DNA of 15,691 nucleotides from JALWSI01 sp964569095 [NCBI: uncultured Aquificales bacterium] (lineage in GTDB: Bacteria > Thermosulfidibacterota > Thermosulfidibacteria > Thermosulfidibacterales): positions 1-15,691 of the forward strand of contig CAZMTB010000137.1 of the NCBI GenBank assembly GCA_964569095.1, written 5' to 3'. The first letter of the stretch is position 1; every line of letters begins with the position of its first letter. This document shows, in pieces, positions 7,345 to 15,435 of this stretch. The notes below the pieces were generated by a model. It did not search any database and was not told the DNA's origin. It saw nothing but the letters and a program-made list of their open reading frames with translations. The translations under genes and the position numbers were made by a program.

Positions 7345-8715
7345 CTACCTTGTTTCCTTCTGTCTCTTCTCCCTTCTCCTCTTTTCGAAGTAGGAGTTGG
7401 TCTCTTCAACCACTACGCCCGACAGGAAGATGAGGCCTATCAGGTTGGGAAGAGCCATGAGGCCGTTCATTATGTCTGCAAAGCTCCATACCAGTTCGAG
7501 CTGGGTGAAGGCGCCGATGAAGACGAAGACGGTGAATAGTACGCGGTACGGCATGACCGACGAATCCCCAAGGAGGTACTGGATAGACTTCTCACCGTAG
7601 TAGCTCCACCCCAGCACCGTGGAGTAGGCGAAGAGGATGAGTCCCACCGTTACCACCAGGTTGCCCCAGTGTCCCGGCAGTGCCGCCGAGAAGGCCCTTG
7701 CCGTCAGTTCTGAACCGGTGGTACCGCTCTTCAAAGCCCCAGTGAGTAGAATCACGAAACCGGTCATGGAGCAGACGATTATGGTGTCGATGAAGGTTTG
7801 GGTCATGGATACCAGTGCCTGCGATGCGGGGGTGGTTGTCTGGGCCGCCGCTGCGGCGATTGGGGAGGAGCCCAGTCCCGATTCGTTTGAGAAGACCCCT
7901 CTCGCAACGCCAAAGCGTATGGCCTCTTTCACGGTGGCGCCGGCGAAGCCCCCCATGGCGGCAGAAGGGGTGAATGCCTTGGAAAGTATCAGGTGAAAAA
8001 TCTGGGGCACGTGTTGCCATTCAAGGATTATCACCACGATGGAGCTCAGCATGTAGATTACGATCATCACGGGAACCAGGTACTCGGTGACCCTTGCTAT
8101 GGACCGTATGCCGCCCAGGATGACCAGTCCCGTCAGAACGGCCAGCACCACGCCGGTTATCCAATTGGGCACGTGAAAGGTGACCCTTACAGCCTCCGCC
8201 ACCGAGTTGGACTGCACCATGTTTCCGATGCCGAAGGCGGATACCGCCGCGAATACCGCAAACATCGTACCCAGCCAGGGCTTCTTGAGACCCAGGGAGA
8301 GGTAGTACATGGGTCCCCCGCACATCTCACCCTTCTTATCCTGAACCCTGAACTTCACCGCCAGGATGGCCTCGGCGTACTTGGTGGCCATGCCAAACAG
8401 GCCGGTCATCCACATCCAGAAGAGGGCCCCAGGTCCTCCCGAGAATATGGCTGTTGCCACCCCTGCGATGTTGCCCGTTCCTACCGTGGCGGCCATGGCG
8501 GTCATCAGGGCCTGAAAGTGGGTGATGTCACCCTCGGCCCCCTCCTCCTTCCTGACGATGAAGGCCAGGTAGAGGGCGTGAAGCAGTCCCCTGAACTGGA
8601 TTCCCCTTAGCCTCAAGGTGAGGTAGATGCCGGTTCCTACCAAGAGCACCAGCATGGGTGGTCCCCAAACGAAGTCGCTGGCTATGGAGAAGAGCTTTGA
8701 TATGGTGGCTTCCAT
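7345..8715 (-). CDS. Alanine or glycine:cation symporter (AGCS family)
   Basis: An inner-membrane secondary transporter that takes up alanine or glycine with Na+ (or H+). The 456 residues contain many hydrophobic spans, about 10-11 by eye. The AGCS signature is strong: [15 protein letters not shown] (76-90) followed by [23 protein letters not shown] (93-115), and later [23 protein letters not shown], a second family block. The C-terminus is short, basic and cytoplasmic ([12 protein letters not shown]). The ATG has GGGAGG 6 bases upstream. It is the first gene of a three-gene operon read from the promoter at 8760-8788. Uptake of alanine or glycine fits an amino-acid fermenter; substrate and coupling ion are inferred from the family. 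Confidence 0.95.
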   Translation of the reverse strand: MEATISKLFSIASDFVWGPPMLVLLVGTGIYLTLRLRGIQFRGLLHALYLAFIVRKEEGAEGDITHFQALMTAMAATVGTGNIAGVATAIFSGGPGALFWMWMTGLFGMATKYAEAILAVKFRVQDKKGEMCGGPMYYLSLGLKKPWLGTMFAVFAAVSAFGIGNMVQSNSVAEAVRVTFHVPNWITGVVLAVLTGLVILGGIRSIARVTEYLVPVMIVIYMLSSIVVIILEWQHVPQIFHLILSKAFTPSAAMGGFAGATVKEAIRFGVARGVFSNESGLGSSPIAAAAAQTTTPASQALVSMTQTFIDTIIVCSMTGFVILLTGALKSGTTGSELTARAFSAALPGHWGNLVVTVGLILFAYSTVLGWSYYGEKSIQYLLGDSSVMPYRVLFTVFVFIGAFTQLELVWSFADIMNGLMALPNLIGLIFLSGVVVEETNSYFEKRRREKRQKETR

Positions 8716-8759
8716 GGTAACCTCCCTAATCGAAAATGGTCTGGTGGTTTCAGGGGGCG

Positions 8760-8788
8760 CTTATATCTTTTGATTGCCCTTTTAACAA
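8760..8788 (-). promoter_or_regulatory. Sigma-70-type promoter for the symporter operon
   Basis: The minus strand reads TTGTTA (8788-8783), a 17-base spacer, then TATAAG (8765-8760). It lies about 45 bases upstream of the symporter ATG with an AT-rich spacer. Matches to consensus are 4/6 and 5/6 at ideal spacing. Its -35 lies 6 bases from the -35 of the divergent promoter at 8795-8823. Confidence 0.7.
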
Positions 8789-8794
8789 GGCTCG

Positions 8795-8823
8795 TTGCAC
8801 GGCCTGGGGTTTTAGGGTAGAAT
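8795..8823 (+). promoter_or_regulatory. Sigma-70-type promoter for the phosphopantetheinyl transferase gene
   Basis: TTGCAC (8795-8800), a 17-base spacer, and TAGAAT (8818-8823) make a good sigma-70-type promoter. Transcription would start near 8830, giving a leader of only about 20 bases that contains the AGAGGGTGA ribosome site (8841-8849). It is back-to-back with the symporter promoter. Confidence 0.7.
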
Positions 8824-8852
8824 GGCCTAAAAAGACCAGAAGAGGGTGAATC

Positions 8853-9569
8853 TTGACAGTGGCTACCAGGTCCCACCGTGGGGCCTTCGTGCAAGAGGAG
8901 AGAGCAGGCGCCTTGGCGTGTGGTGCAGGCGCGGAGGTAGAGTCCTTTCTCGAGAGCGTGGTTCCTTGTAGTGCCTGCGTATTTGGTTCTCAAGGCCGCT
9001 TTCTGGACGACGCGTCTCTTCTCGAAAAACCTTGGGAGATTTCCGTTTCTTCTTCGGTGAGAAAGAGGGAGTTTGTGGCGGGCAGGATAGCCGCCTCTAT
9101 GGCCTTGGAGAAACTGGGGTTTTCTCCCTCTTTTCTTCCCCGGGGTGAGAGAGGGGAGCCTATTTGGCCCCGGGGGGTTACCGGTTCCATCTCTCACACG
9201 GGAGACCTCTGCTTGTGCCTGGTTGCGTTGACCGAGGGTTGTGAGTCGGTGGGGGTGGACATTGAGCGGGTAGAGAGGGTTGATCCAGGGTTGGCAAGAA
9301 GGGTGATGACCTGTGCCGAGAGGGGAGAGCTTGAGGGGCTGAAGGGAGAAAGCCTGGTTAAGAGGGTTGCCTCGGTCTTCTCTGCCAAAGAGGCCTATTA
9401 CAAGCTCCAGTATCCTCTGACGGGGCGGTTCGTGGGCTTCTGCGAGGTGGAGGTCTCCTTTTGTGCAGGTGGAGAGTTCTGGGTGGTTCCCTTGGTGGAG
9501 GGGTTGCCCAGGGCCAGGGGAGCCCACCTCTTGGTGGATGGAGTTGTGGTGTCTGTTGTCTGGAAATGA
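8853..9569 (+). CDS. 4'-phosphopantetheinyl transferase, EntD/Sfp type
   Basis: These enzymes move the phosphopantetheine arm from CoA to a serine of acyl or peptidyl carrier proteins. In this 238-residue protein the family motifs are clear: RKREFVAGRIAASMALEKLG (70-89, EntD-type), SISHTG (112-117), VGVDIERVERV (133-143, metal-binding Asp/Glu) and FSAKEAYYKL (176-185, metal-binding Glu in the KEA motif). The first 60 residues are poorly conserved. The start is TTG 8853, 4-6 bases after AGAGGGTGA; GTG 8859, two codons in, is an equal alternative. It lies upstream of the acyl-CoA cassette on the same strand, but no carrier-protein, polyketide or peptide synthetase gene is nearby, so it may be the cell's general holo-ACP enzyme. 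BCCP needs biotin, not phosphopantetheine. Confidence 0.88.
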   Translation: MTVATRSHRGAFVQEERAGALACGAGAEVESFLESVVPCSACVFGSQGRFLDDASLLEKPWEISVSSSVRKREFVAGRIAASMALEKLGFSPSFLPRGERGEPIWPRGVTGSISHTGDLCLCLVALTEGCESVGVDIERVERVDPGLARRVMTCAERGELEGLKGESLVKRVASVFSAKEAYYKLQYPLTGRFVGFCEVEVSFCAGGEFWVVPLVEGLPRARGAHLLVDGVVVSVVWK

Positions 9570-9587
9570 TGACCGCAGGGTTGCCGA

Positions 9588-9614
9588 TTGACACCTTGGT
9601 ATTGGGTGTATTAT
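9588..9614 (+). promoter_or_regulatory. Candidate promoter for the acyl-CoA carboxylase/mutase operon
   Basis: A perfect TTGACA (9588-9593) is followed by TATTAT (9609-9614) with a spacer of 15 bases, shorter than the usual 16-18. The 91-base gap before the carboxyltransferase gene would suit an operon promoter. The short spacing lowers confidence. The gene's ribosome site, AGGGAGGT, is at about 9650-9656. Confidence 0.45.
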
Positions 9615-9660
9615 GGGGCCTGCGTTACAGTGATACCGAAACGCTTTCAGGGAGGTAGAA

Positions 9661-11211
9661 ATGGGGATTGAAGAGAAACTTCGGGAACTGAGGGAACGGA
9701 ACGAGAGGGCAATGCTCGGTGGTGGCCAGGATCGCATCGACAAGCAACACCAGATGGGCAAGCTCACCGCCAGGGAGAGAATAGACATACTTTTGGACAA
9801 GGGCTCCTTCGTGGAGATGGATAGATTCGTGGTGCACAGGTGTAACCACTTTGGGATTGAAAAGCAGAAGATACCCGGTGACGGGGTGGTCACCGGCTAC
9901 GGAAAGATAGACGGAAGGCTCGTCTACGTCTTCTCGCAGGACTTCACTGCCTTTGGCGGCTCTCTCTCGGAGATGTTTGCCAAGAAGATCTGCAAGATCA
10001 TGGACCTTGCCGTGCGGAACGGTGCCCCGGTTATTGGCCTAAACGACTCCGGCGGTGCCCGTATTCAAGAGGGCGTCATCAGCCTTGCGGGGTACGCCGA
10101 CATCTTCCTGCGCAACGTTCTTGCCTCGGGGGTGGTGCCTCAGATCTCTGCCATCATGGGTCCCTGCGCGGGAGGGGCCGTCTACTCGCCGGCGATGACT
10201 GACTTCATCTTCATGGTGAAGAATACCAGCTACATGTTCATCACCGGTCCAGACGTGATCAAGGAGACCACCCACGAGGTGATAGACAAGGAGTCTCTGG
10301 GAGGGGCCATGGCCCACAACACCACCAGCGGCGTGGCGCACTTCGCCTCTGAGAACGACGAGGAGTGCCTCTTGATGATCAGGGAGCTCATGAGCTTCCT
10401 GCCCAGCAACAACATGGAGGATCCTCCCTACAGAGAGACCAACGACGATCCGGAAAGGGTTGACGACGACCTGAACTACCTGGTTCCCGACGATCCAAAC
10501 AAGCCCTACGACATGAAGGAGCTGATCAAGGCGGTGGTGGACGACCACTACTTCTTCGAGGTGCAGCCCCACTTTGGACAGAATATCATCACCGGTTTTG
10601 CCCGCATGAACGGGCAGGTGGTGGGCATAGTTGCCAACCAGCCCATGGTTCTTGCAGGATGCCTCGACATCAATGCCTCCATCAAGGGAGGACGCTTCGT
10701 GCGTTTCTGTGATTGCTTCAACATTCCCATTCTCACCTTCGAGGACGTTCCCGGGTTCCTGCCCGGGGTTGACCAGGAGCACGGTGGAATAATCAAGCAC
10801 GGCGCCAAGCTCCTCTACGCCTATTGCGAGGCCACGGTTCCCAAGGTGACGGTGGTTACCAGAAAGGCCTACGGTGGTGCCTTCGACGTTTTGGGTTCCA
10901 AGAACGTTAGGGGAGACATAAACCTTGCCTTCCCCACTGCAGAGATTGCTGTGATGGGGCCAGACGGTGCCGTCAGTATCATCTTCAGGAAACAGCTTGC
11001 CGAGGCCGAGGACCCGGTTAAGGAGAAGGAGAGGCTGGTTGCCGAATACCGCAAGCTCTTCTCAAACCCCTATTGTGCCGCGGAGCTGGGATACATAGAC
11101 GAGGTGATCGAGCCCAGGTTCCTCCGCAAGAGGATGATCCAGGCCCTGGAGTCCCTAAAGAACAAGAGAGATACCAATCCTCCCAAGAAACACGGTAACA
11201 TTCCGCTGTGA
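9661..11211 (+). CDS. Acyl-CoA carboxylase carboxyltransferase subunit (propionyl-CoA carboxylase beta / MmdA type)
   Basis: This subunit moves the carboxyl group between carboxybiotin and an acyl-CoA alpha carbon. The 516-residue length and crotonase-fold repeats match PccB, the transcarboxylase 12S subunit and MmdA. Visible features are [17 protein letters not shown] (34-50), the N-terminal oxyanion region [13 protein letters not shown] (126-138), [12 protein letters not shown] (167-178), the C-terminal half with [14 protein letters not shown] and [14 protein letters not shown], and the family's terminal KKHGNIPL (509-516). Asp409 in GGAFDV occupies the position of Asp422 of Streptomyces PccB, linked to propionyl- over acetyl-CoA use. 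Biotin carboxylase follows after 14 bases and BCCP after that, so an ATP-driven carboxylase is more likely than the Na+-pumping decarboxylase, whose beta membrane subunit is absent here. Confidence 0.95.
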   Translation: MGIEEKLRELRERNERAMLGGGQDRIDKQHQMGKLTARERIDILLDKGSFVEMDRFVVHRCNHFGIEKQKIPGDGVVTGYGKIDGRLVYVFSQDFTAFGGSLSEMFAKKICKIMDLAVRNGAPVIGLNDSGGARIQEGVISLAGYADIFLRNVLASGVVPQISAIMGPCAGGAVYSPAMTDFIFMVKNTSYMFITGPDVIKETTHEVIDKESLGGAMAHNTTSGVAHFASENDEECLLMIRELMSFLPSNNMEDPPYRETNDDPERVDDDLNYLVPDDPNKPYDMKELIKAVVDDHYFFEVQPHFGQNIITGFARMNGQVVGIVANQPMVLAGCLDINASIKGGRFVRFCDCFNIPILTFEDVPGFLPGVDQEHGGIIKHGAKLLYAYCEATVPKVTVVTRKAYGGAFDVLGSKNVRGDINLAFPTAEIAVMGPDGAVSIIFRKQLAEAEDPVKEKERLVAEYRKLFSNPYCAAELGYIDEVIEPRFLRKRMIQALESLKNKRDTNPPKKHGNIPL

Positions 11212-11225
11212 GGGGAGGTGGAGAG

Positions 11226-12731
11226 ATGGCTCTGTTCAAGAAGATACTCATAGCAAACCGCAGCGAGATAGCGGTGAGAATAATAAGGGCGTGCCGCGAG
11301 ATGGGCATTGGGGCGGTGGCGGTCTATTCAGACATAGATCGCGACTCCCTTCACGTGAGGTTTGCCGACGAGGCCTACCACATCGGGCCGTCTCCGGCCA
11401 GCGAGAGTTACCTGAACATAGAGAAGATAATAGAGGTGGCCAAGAAGGCAGGGTGCCAGGCAATACACCCGGGCTACGGTTTTCTGGCGGAGAACTCCCA
11501 GTTTGCCAAGCGCTGCGAGGAGGAGGGCATAGTCTTCATTGGTCCTCCACGGCAGGCGATAGAGGCCATGGGTAGCAAAACCGTTGCCCGACAGACCGCC
11601 CTGGAGGCAGGTGCCCCGCTGATACCGGGAACCCTTGAGCCCCTCTCCGACGAGGAGATCGTGGCGAAGGCCAAAGAGATAGGTTTTCCCGTTATGCTCA
11701 AGGCGGTCTCCGGAGGTGGTGGAAAGGGTATGCGCCTGGTTCACAGCGAGGACGAGATAGAGAGCGCCGTGCGCATGGCCCGTTCGGAGGCAGGTTCAGC
11801 CTTCTCCGACGACTCCCTCTACCTCGAGAAATACATAGAGAACCCCCGGCACGTAGAGATGCAGATCCTGGTAGATAGGCAGGGCAACGGGGTCTACCTT
11901 GGAGAGCGCGAATGTTCCATCCAGCGTCGGCACCAGAAGGTGATAGAGGAGACCCCTGCAATGATGCTCACCCCCGAGCTTAGGCGTCAGATGGGAGAGA
12001 CTGCCCTAAAGGTTGCAGCTGCTGCGGGTTACTACAGCGCGGGCACCGTGGAGTTTCTCATGGACGCCAACAACAACTTCTACTTCCTCGAGGTGAACAC
12101 CAGGCTCCAGGTGGAGCATCCGGTGACCGAGATGGTGACGGGGATAGACATCGTGAAGGAGATGATCAGGATTGCTGCTGGAGAGCCTCTCTCCATCTCC
12201 CAAGAGGACGTGAAACCCAGGGGAGCTGCCATTGAGTGCCGTATCTACGCCGAGGATCCCCACAACAACTTCATGCCCTCTCCGGGAACCATAACGGGGC
12301 TTAGACTGCCGGGAGGTCCTGGTGTCAGGGTGGACATAGGCGTCTTCGAGGGTGCAGAGGTGCCTCTGGAGTACGACCCCATCATAGCCAAGCTCATCGT
12401 GTGGGGTAAGGATCGTCCAGAGGCAGTGGAGAGAGCAAGGCGTGCCCTGAACGAGTTCATGGTTAAGGGGGTTAAGACCACCCTGCCCTTCCATCGCAGG
12501 GTGATGGAGAACACCCTCTTCCTCTCCGGTGAGTTTGATACCACCTTCATTGACAACATCTTCAAGAAGCTGGACGAGGAGAGGGATAAGAGCCACGAGG
12601 ATATAGCGGTGGCCGTTGCGGCCGTAGCAGAAGAGATCTCCTCTGGTACAAAGGTGGGTGCCCCTGCTGCTACGGGTGAGTGTAACATGTGGAAGCTCTA
12701 CACCAGGCGGCTTCAAATGATGAGAGGGTGA
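11226..12731 (+). CDS. Biotin carboxylase subunit of an acyl-CoA carboxylase
   Basis: It uses ATP and bicarbonate to carboxylate biotin on the carrier protein. The ATP-grasp fold is complete: [24 protein letters not shown] (4-27), [10 protein letters not shown] (81-90), the glycine-rich ATP lid [11 protein letters not shown] (159-169), [18 protein letters not shown] (227-244) and [15 protein letters not shown] (289-303) with the catalytic Arg/Glu segment. At 501 residues it is about 50 longer than E. coli AccC; the extra C-terminal part (about 450-501) is Ala/Glu-rich and ends in [16 protein letters not shown] 11226 is preferred to the in-frame GTG at 11208, which overlaps the previous stop, because GGAGGTGG precedes it and the family N-terminus begins there. 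It may belong to a propionyl- or acetyl-CoA carboxylase; context favours propionyl. Confidence 0.95.
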   Translation: MALFKKILIANRSEIAVRIIRACREMGIGAVAVYSDIDRDSLHVRFADEAYHIGPSPASESYLNIEKIIEVAKKAGCQAIHPGYGFLAENSQFAKRCEEEGIVFIGPPRQAIEAMGSKTVARQTALEAGAPLIPGTLEPLSDEEIVAKAKEIGFPVMLKAVSGGGGKGMRLVHSEDEIESAVRMARSEAGSAFSDDSLYLEKYIENPRHVEMQILVDRQGNGVYLGERECSIQRRHQKVIEETPAMMLTPELRRQMGETALKVAAAAGYYSAGTVEFLMDANNNFYFLEVNTRLQVEHPVTEMVTGIDIVKEMIRIAAGEPLSISQEDVKPRGAAIECRIYAEDPHNNFMPSPGTITGLRLPGGPGVRVDIGVFEGAEVPLEYDPIIAKLIVWGKDRPEAVERARRALNEFMVKGVKTTLPFHRRVMENTLFLSGEFDTTFIDNIFKKLDEERDKSHEDIAVAVAAVAEEISSGTKVGAPAATGECNMWKLYTRRLQMMRG

Positions 12732-12745
12732 GAAAGGAGCTGGCA

Positions 12746-13267
12746 ATGGCATACATAGCCACTGTTGACGGCAAAGAACGCACCGTGGAGGTGAAACAGT
12801 TGGAAGAAGGGCTCTTCTCCGTCACCATCGACGGGGAGAAGAGCCTCACCCTGGACGTGCGCAGAAAGGGCTGCTGTTCCTTCTCGGTGATCCATGAGAA
12901 CAAGAGCTACGAGGTGGACCTGGACGGCAAGGGAGAGGGCAAGTACGAGGTGCTGATAGGAGACGAGTACTTCGCCGTTGAGGTGATGGACGAGATGCGC
13001 AAGAAGATGATGGCCATCCTCGGTGAGGGTGGCGGCGCCGCCTCGGGCGAGATCAGCACCGCCATGCCTGGCAAGGTGGTGAAGGTCTTCGTGAAAGAGG
13101 GTGACACCGTTGAGGCGGGTGATCCCGTGGTGGTGCTGGAGGCCATGAAGATGGAGAACGAGTTCAAGGCTCCAGACAAGGGTGTTGTCAAGTCCGTGAA
13201 GGTCAGTGAGGGGGACATAGTGGAGAGCGGAGCTATTCTGGTGGTGATAGAGACCGAGTCTGAATAA
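12746..13267 (+). CDS. Biotin carboxyl carrier protein of the acyl-CoA carboxylase
   Basis: It carries biotin between the carboxylase and transferase sites. The C-terminal biotinyl domain (about 102-170) contains [21 protein letters not shown] and the biotinylation motif EAMKMEN, with Lys135 as acceptor. Residues 1-88 form a beta-rich segment like the BT/linker part of propionyl-CoA carboxylase alpha chains, with a short Gly/Ala linker (94-100) before the biotinyl domain. Length 173. The start ATG 12746 has AAAGGAG 7 bases upstream and follows the biotin carboxylase stop by 14 bases; an earlier in-frame ATG at 12689 lies inside that gene and was rejected. The protein thus looks like the C-terminal third of a PccA chain encoded separately. 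Confidence 0.94.
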   Translation: MAYIATVDGKERTVEVKQLEEGLFSVTIDGEKSLTLDVRRKGCCSFSVIHENKSYEVDLDGKGEGKYEVLIGDEYFAVEVMDEMRKKMMAILGEGGGAASGEISTAMPGKVVKVFVKEGDTVEAGDPVVVLEAMKMENEFKAPDKGVVKSVKVSEGDIVESGAILVVIETESE

Positions 13268-13296
13268 TAAACCCCGAAAGAGAGAGGTGAATAAAG

Positions 13297-14979
13297 GTGA
13301 AACTCTTCAGAGACGAGGCCATCCGTGAGAGTGAGGCAAGAAGGGGGGAATGGGAGGAGAAGGTTCTGGCGCCCATGCTCCAGAAGGCGCCGGAGCGGAA
13401 GAAGGAGTTCAAGACTTTCTCGAACATAGAGATAAAGCGGGTTTACACTCCTGCCGACATACCGGACTTCGACGAGCAGAGGGAGCTTGGACTACCAGGT
13501 GCCTACCCCTTCACCAGAGGGGTGCAGCCCACCATGTACAGGGGGCGTTTCTGGACCATGCGCCAGTACGCCGGCTTTGCCACTGCCGAGGAGTCCAACA
13601 AGAGGTACAGGTACCTTCTGGAGCAGGGGCAGACCGGCCTCTCCGTGGCCTTCGACCTGCCTACCCAGATGGGATACGACTCTGATCATCCCATGGCTCT
13701 GGGCGAGGTTGGTAAGGTTGGAGTGGCCATAGACTCGCTGGAAGACATGGAGATACTCTTCGACCAGATCCCCCTGGACAAGGTGTCCACCTCCATGACC
13801 ATCAACGCCACGGCCTCGATACTGCTTGCCTACTACATCGCCGTTGCCGAGAAGCAGGGAGTGGCCTCCCAGAAGCTCAGGGGCACCATACAGAACGACA
13901 TCCTGAAGGAGTACGTTGCCAGTGGCACCTACATCTTCCCCCCTGAGCCTTCCATGAGGATAATCACCGACATATTCGCCTTCTGCAAAGACCACGTTCC
14001 CAAGTGGAACCCCATATCCATCAGCGGTTACCACATTAGGGAGGCGGGCTCCACTGCCGTGCAGGAGGTGGCATTCACCCTGGCAGACGGTCTCGCATAC
14101 GTGGAGGCTGCCATCAACGCCGGGCTGAAGATAGACGATTTTGCCCCCCGCCTTTCCTTCTTCTTCAACTGCCACAACAACTTCCTGGAAGAGATAGCCA
14201 AGTTCAGGGCGGCTCGCAGGTTGTGGGCCAAATTTATCAAAGAGCGCTTCGGTGGTAACGACAAATCCCAGAGGCTCCGTTTCCATACCCAGACCGCCGG
14301 ATGCACCCTCACGGCCCAGCAACCCGACAACAACATCATCAGGGTCACCATACAGGCCCTGGCAGCGGTGCTTGGGGGTACACAGTCGCTGCATACCAAC
14401 TCGCTGGACGAGGCCCTGGCCCTTCCCACGGTGAAGTCTGCGAGAATCGCCCTGAGAACCCAGCAGATCATCGCCTACGAGTCTGGAGTGTGCGACACCA
14501 TAGATCCTTTTGCCGGTTCTTACGCCATCGAGGCCCTAACCAACGAGATTGCAGAGAGGGCCGAGGAGTATATCAACAAGATATACGAGATGGGTGGGGT
14601 GCTTAGGGCCATTGAAGAGGGATACATCCAGAAGGAGATTCAAGACGCCTCCTACGCCTACCAGCTGGCGGTGGACAAGAAGGAGCAGATCGTGGTTGGC
14701 GTTAACGCCTTCGAGATAGAGGAGGAGGAACCCGCCGAGATCTTGAAGATAGATGACTCGGTGGAGAAGTCCCAGCGTGCCAGGGTGAAGGCCCTGAAGG
14801 AACGCAGGGACAACCAGGCGGTTCGCAGTGCTCTGGATAGGCTGAAAGAGGCGGCGAAGGGCAGTGACAACCTCATGGTGCCCATCCTGGAGGCGGCGCG
14901 GGTTTACGCCACGCTGGGAGAGATTGCCGGTGCGCTGAGAGAGGTATTCGGGGAGTTTCAAGAGAGGGTTATCCTTTGA
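13297..14979 (+). CDS. Methylmalonyl-CoA mutase-family large (catalytic) subunit without B12-binding domain
   Basis: The family moves a thioester group by a B12 radical mechanism, classically (R)-methylmalonyl-CoA to succinyl-CoA. The 560 residues cover only the substrate-binding TIM barrel and linker; the DxHxxG cobalamin domain is absent, so this is a split enzyme needing a small subunit encoded elsewhere. Numbering runs two ahead of the P. shermanii enzyme: Tyr91 (RQYAGF) equals Tyr89, Gln199 (TIQND) equals Gln197 and His246 (SGYHIREAG) equals His244. Ser209 ([13 protein letters not shown]) stands where Arg207 binds the substrate carboxylate. Isobutyryl-CoA mutase has Phe and Gln at the Tyr89 and Arg207 positions, so this fits neither type. 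GTG start 13297 follows AGAGAGGTGA by 6 bases. It is co-directional with the carboxylase genes (29-base gap). Family is certain; substrate is open. Confidence 0.93.
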   Translation: MKLFRDEAIRESEARRGEWEEKVLAPMLQKAPERKKEFKTFSNIEIKRVYTPADIPDFDEQRELGLPGAYPFTRGVQPTMYRGRFWTMRQYAGFATAEESNKRYRYLLEQGQTGLSVAFDLPTQMGYDSDHPMALGEVGKVGVAIDSLEDMEILFDQIPLDKVSTSMTINATASILLAYYIAVAEKQGVASQKLRGTIQNDILKEYVASGTYIFPPEPSMRIITDIFAFCKDHVPKWNPISISGYHIREAGSTAVQEVAFTLADGLAYVEAAINAGLKIDDFAPRLSFFFNCHNNFLEEIAKFRAARRLWAKFIKERFGGNDKSQRLRFHTQTAGCTLTAQQPDNNIIRVTIQALAAVLGGTQSLHTNSLDEALALPTVKSARIALRTQQIIAYESGVCDTIDPFAGSYAIEALTNEIAERAEEYINKIYEMGGVLRAIEEGYIQKEIQDASYAYQLAVDKKEQIVVGVNAFEIEEEEPAEILKIDDSVEKSQRARVKALKERRDNQAVRSALDRLKEAAKGSDNLMVPILEAARVYATLGEIAGALREVFGEFQERVIL

Positions 14980-14997
14980 TGGAATGCCGGTGAACCA

Positions 14998-15390
14998 ATG
15001 AGCAGGAGAGACGAGGGTCCTTTTCTGGTGAAGCTCGTGTCTGGCGAGTGGGTGATGGCCATGGTTAAAAGGGACACCGTCTCTCCAACAACCCTCTACC
15101 TCTCCCACGTGCTCCAGGTGGTGGAGAGGGGGCCCAAGGTGGAGTTCAAGCAGTGGTGTCCTTTGGCACCTTTGGAGCAGACCTTCGTTATGAACGAGTT
15201 TGGAATACTGACCTACCTTGCCCCGGCACCGCCCCTGGTGGACTCTTACAACCAGTTGGTGGGATTGGTGAAGCGCCCCACCGCGCCGGGAAAGGGACGC
15301 CCAAAACCGCCTGAGAAACCTTCAGGTACTCCCTCCTCTCGATCTGAATCTGACAACGACGACAAGATCATTCCCCTCATCCCCGAGTAG
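14998..15390 (+). CDS. Uncharacterised small protein with an LSm/Sm-like N-terminal region
   Basis: I do not recognise a named family with confidence. Residues 8-45 (PFLVKLVSGEWVMAMVKRDT, then TLYLSHVLQVV) have the strand-turn-strand pattern with a SGE turn seen in Sm1-like segments. This is followed by a hydrophobic WCPLAPLEQTFVMNEFGILTYLAPA stretch (53-77) and a YNQLVG helix start (84-89). Similar small LSm-like hypothetical proteins are known in bacteria and phages. The tail (about 92-130) is Pro/Lys/Ser-rich, then acidic, ends IIPLIPE and looks disordered. Length 130. It follows the mutase stop by 18 bases with a weak GGTGA ribosome site, so it is probably the last gene of the acyl-CoA operon. 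Function unknown; a link to the mutase is only positional. Confidence 0.75.
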   Translation: MSRRDEGPFLVKLVSGEWVMAMVKRDTVSPTTLYLSHVLQVVERGPKVEFKQWCPLAPLEQTFVMNEFGILTYLAPAPPLVDSYNQLVGLVKRPTAPGKGRPKPPEKPSGTPSSRSESDNDDKIIPLIPE

Positions 15391-15393
15391 CGT

Positions 15394-15417
15394 AAGGCGG
15401 CCCTTTCGAGCCGCCTT
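15394..15417. terminator. Bidirectional terminator-like hairpin
   Basis: AAGGCGGC (15394-15401) and GCCGCCTT (15410-15417) form a perfect 8-bp stem with an 8-base loop, in the 45-base gap between two convergent genes. On the + strand the stem is followed by CACTTTCCTCC, moderately U-rich. An alternative outer pairing, CGTAAGG (15391-15397) with CCTTACG (15427-15433), overlaps the left arm. Position and symmetry suggest it ends transcription from both sides. Confidence 0.65.
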
Positions 15418-15435
15418 CACTTTCCTCCTTACGCC

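Noticed and set aside
7341-7409. A longer sirtuin starting at TTG 7409
   Set aside because: The 23 extra residues are basic, unlike sirtuin N-termini, and lie inside the end of the symporter gene. GTG 7340 gives the usual length and a 4-base gap.
8682-9893. A long minus-strand open frame across the symporter start, the promoters and the transferase
   Set aside because: It lies opposite well-supported genes and promoters, has low-complexity Pro/Ser/His-rich composition and matches no family I recognise.
9661-11211. Na+-pumping methylmalonyl-CoA decarboxylase alpha subunit (mmdA) as the primary call
   Set aside because: The subunit family is the same, but the next genes are biotin carboxylase and BCCP and no membrane beta subunit is present, which favours an ATP-dependent carboxylase.
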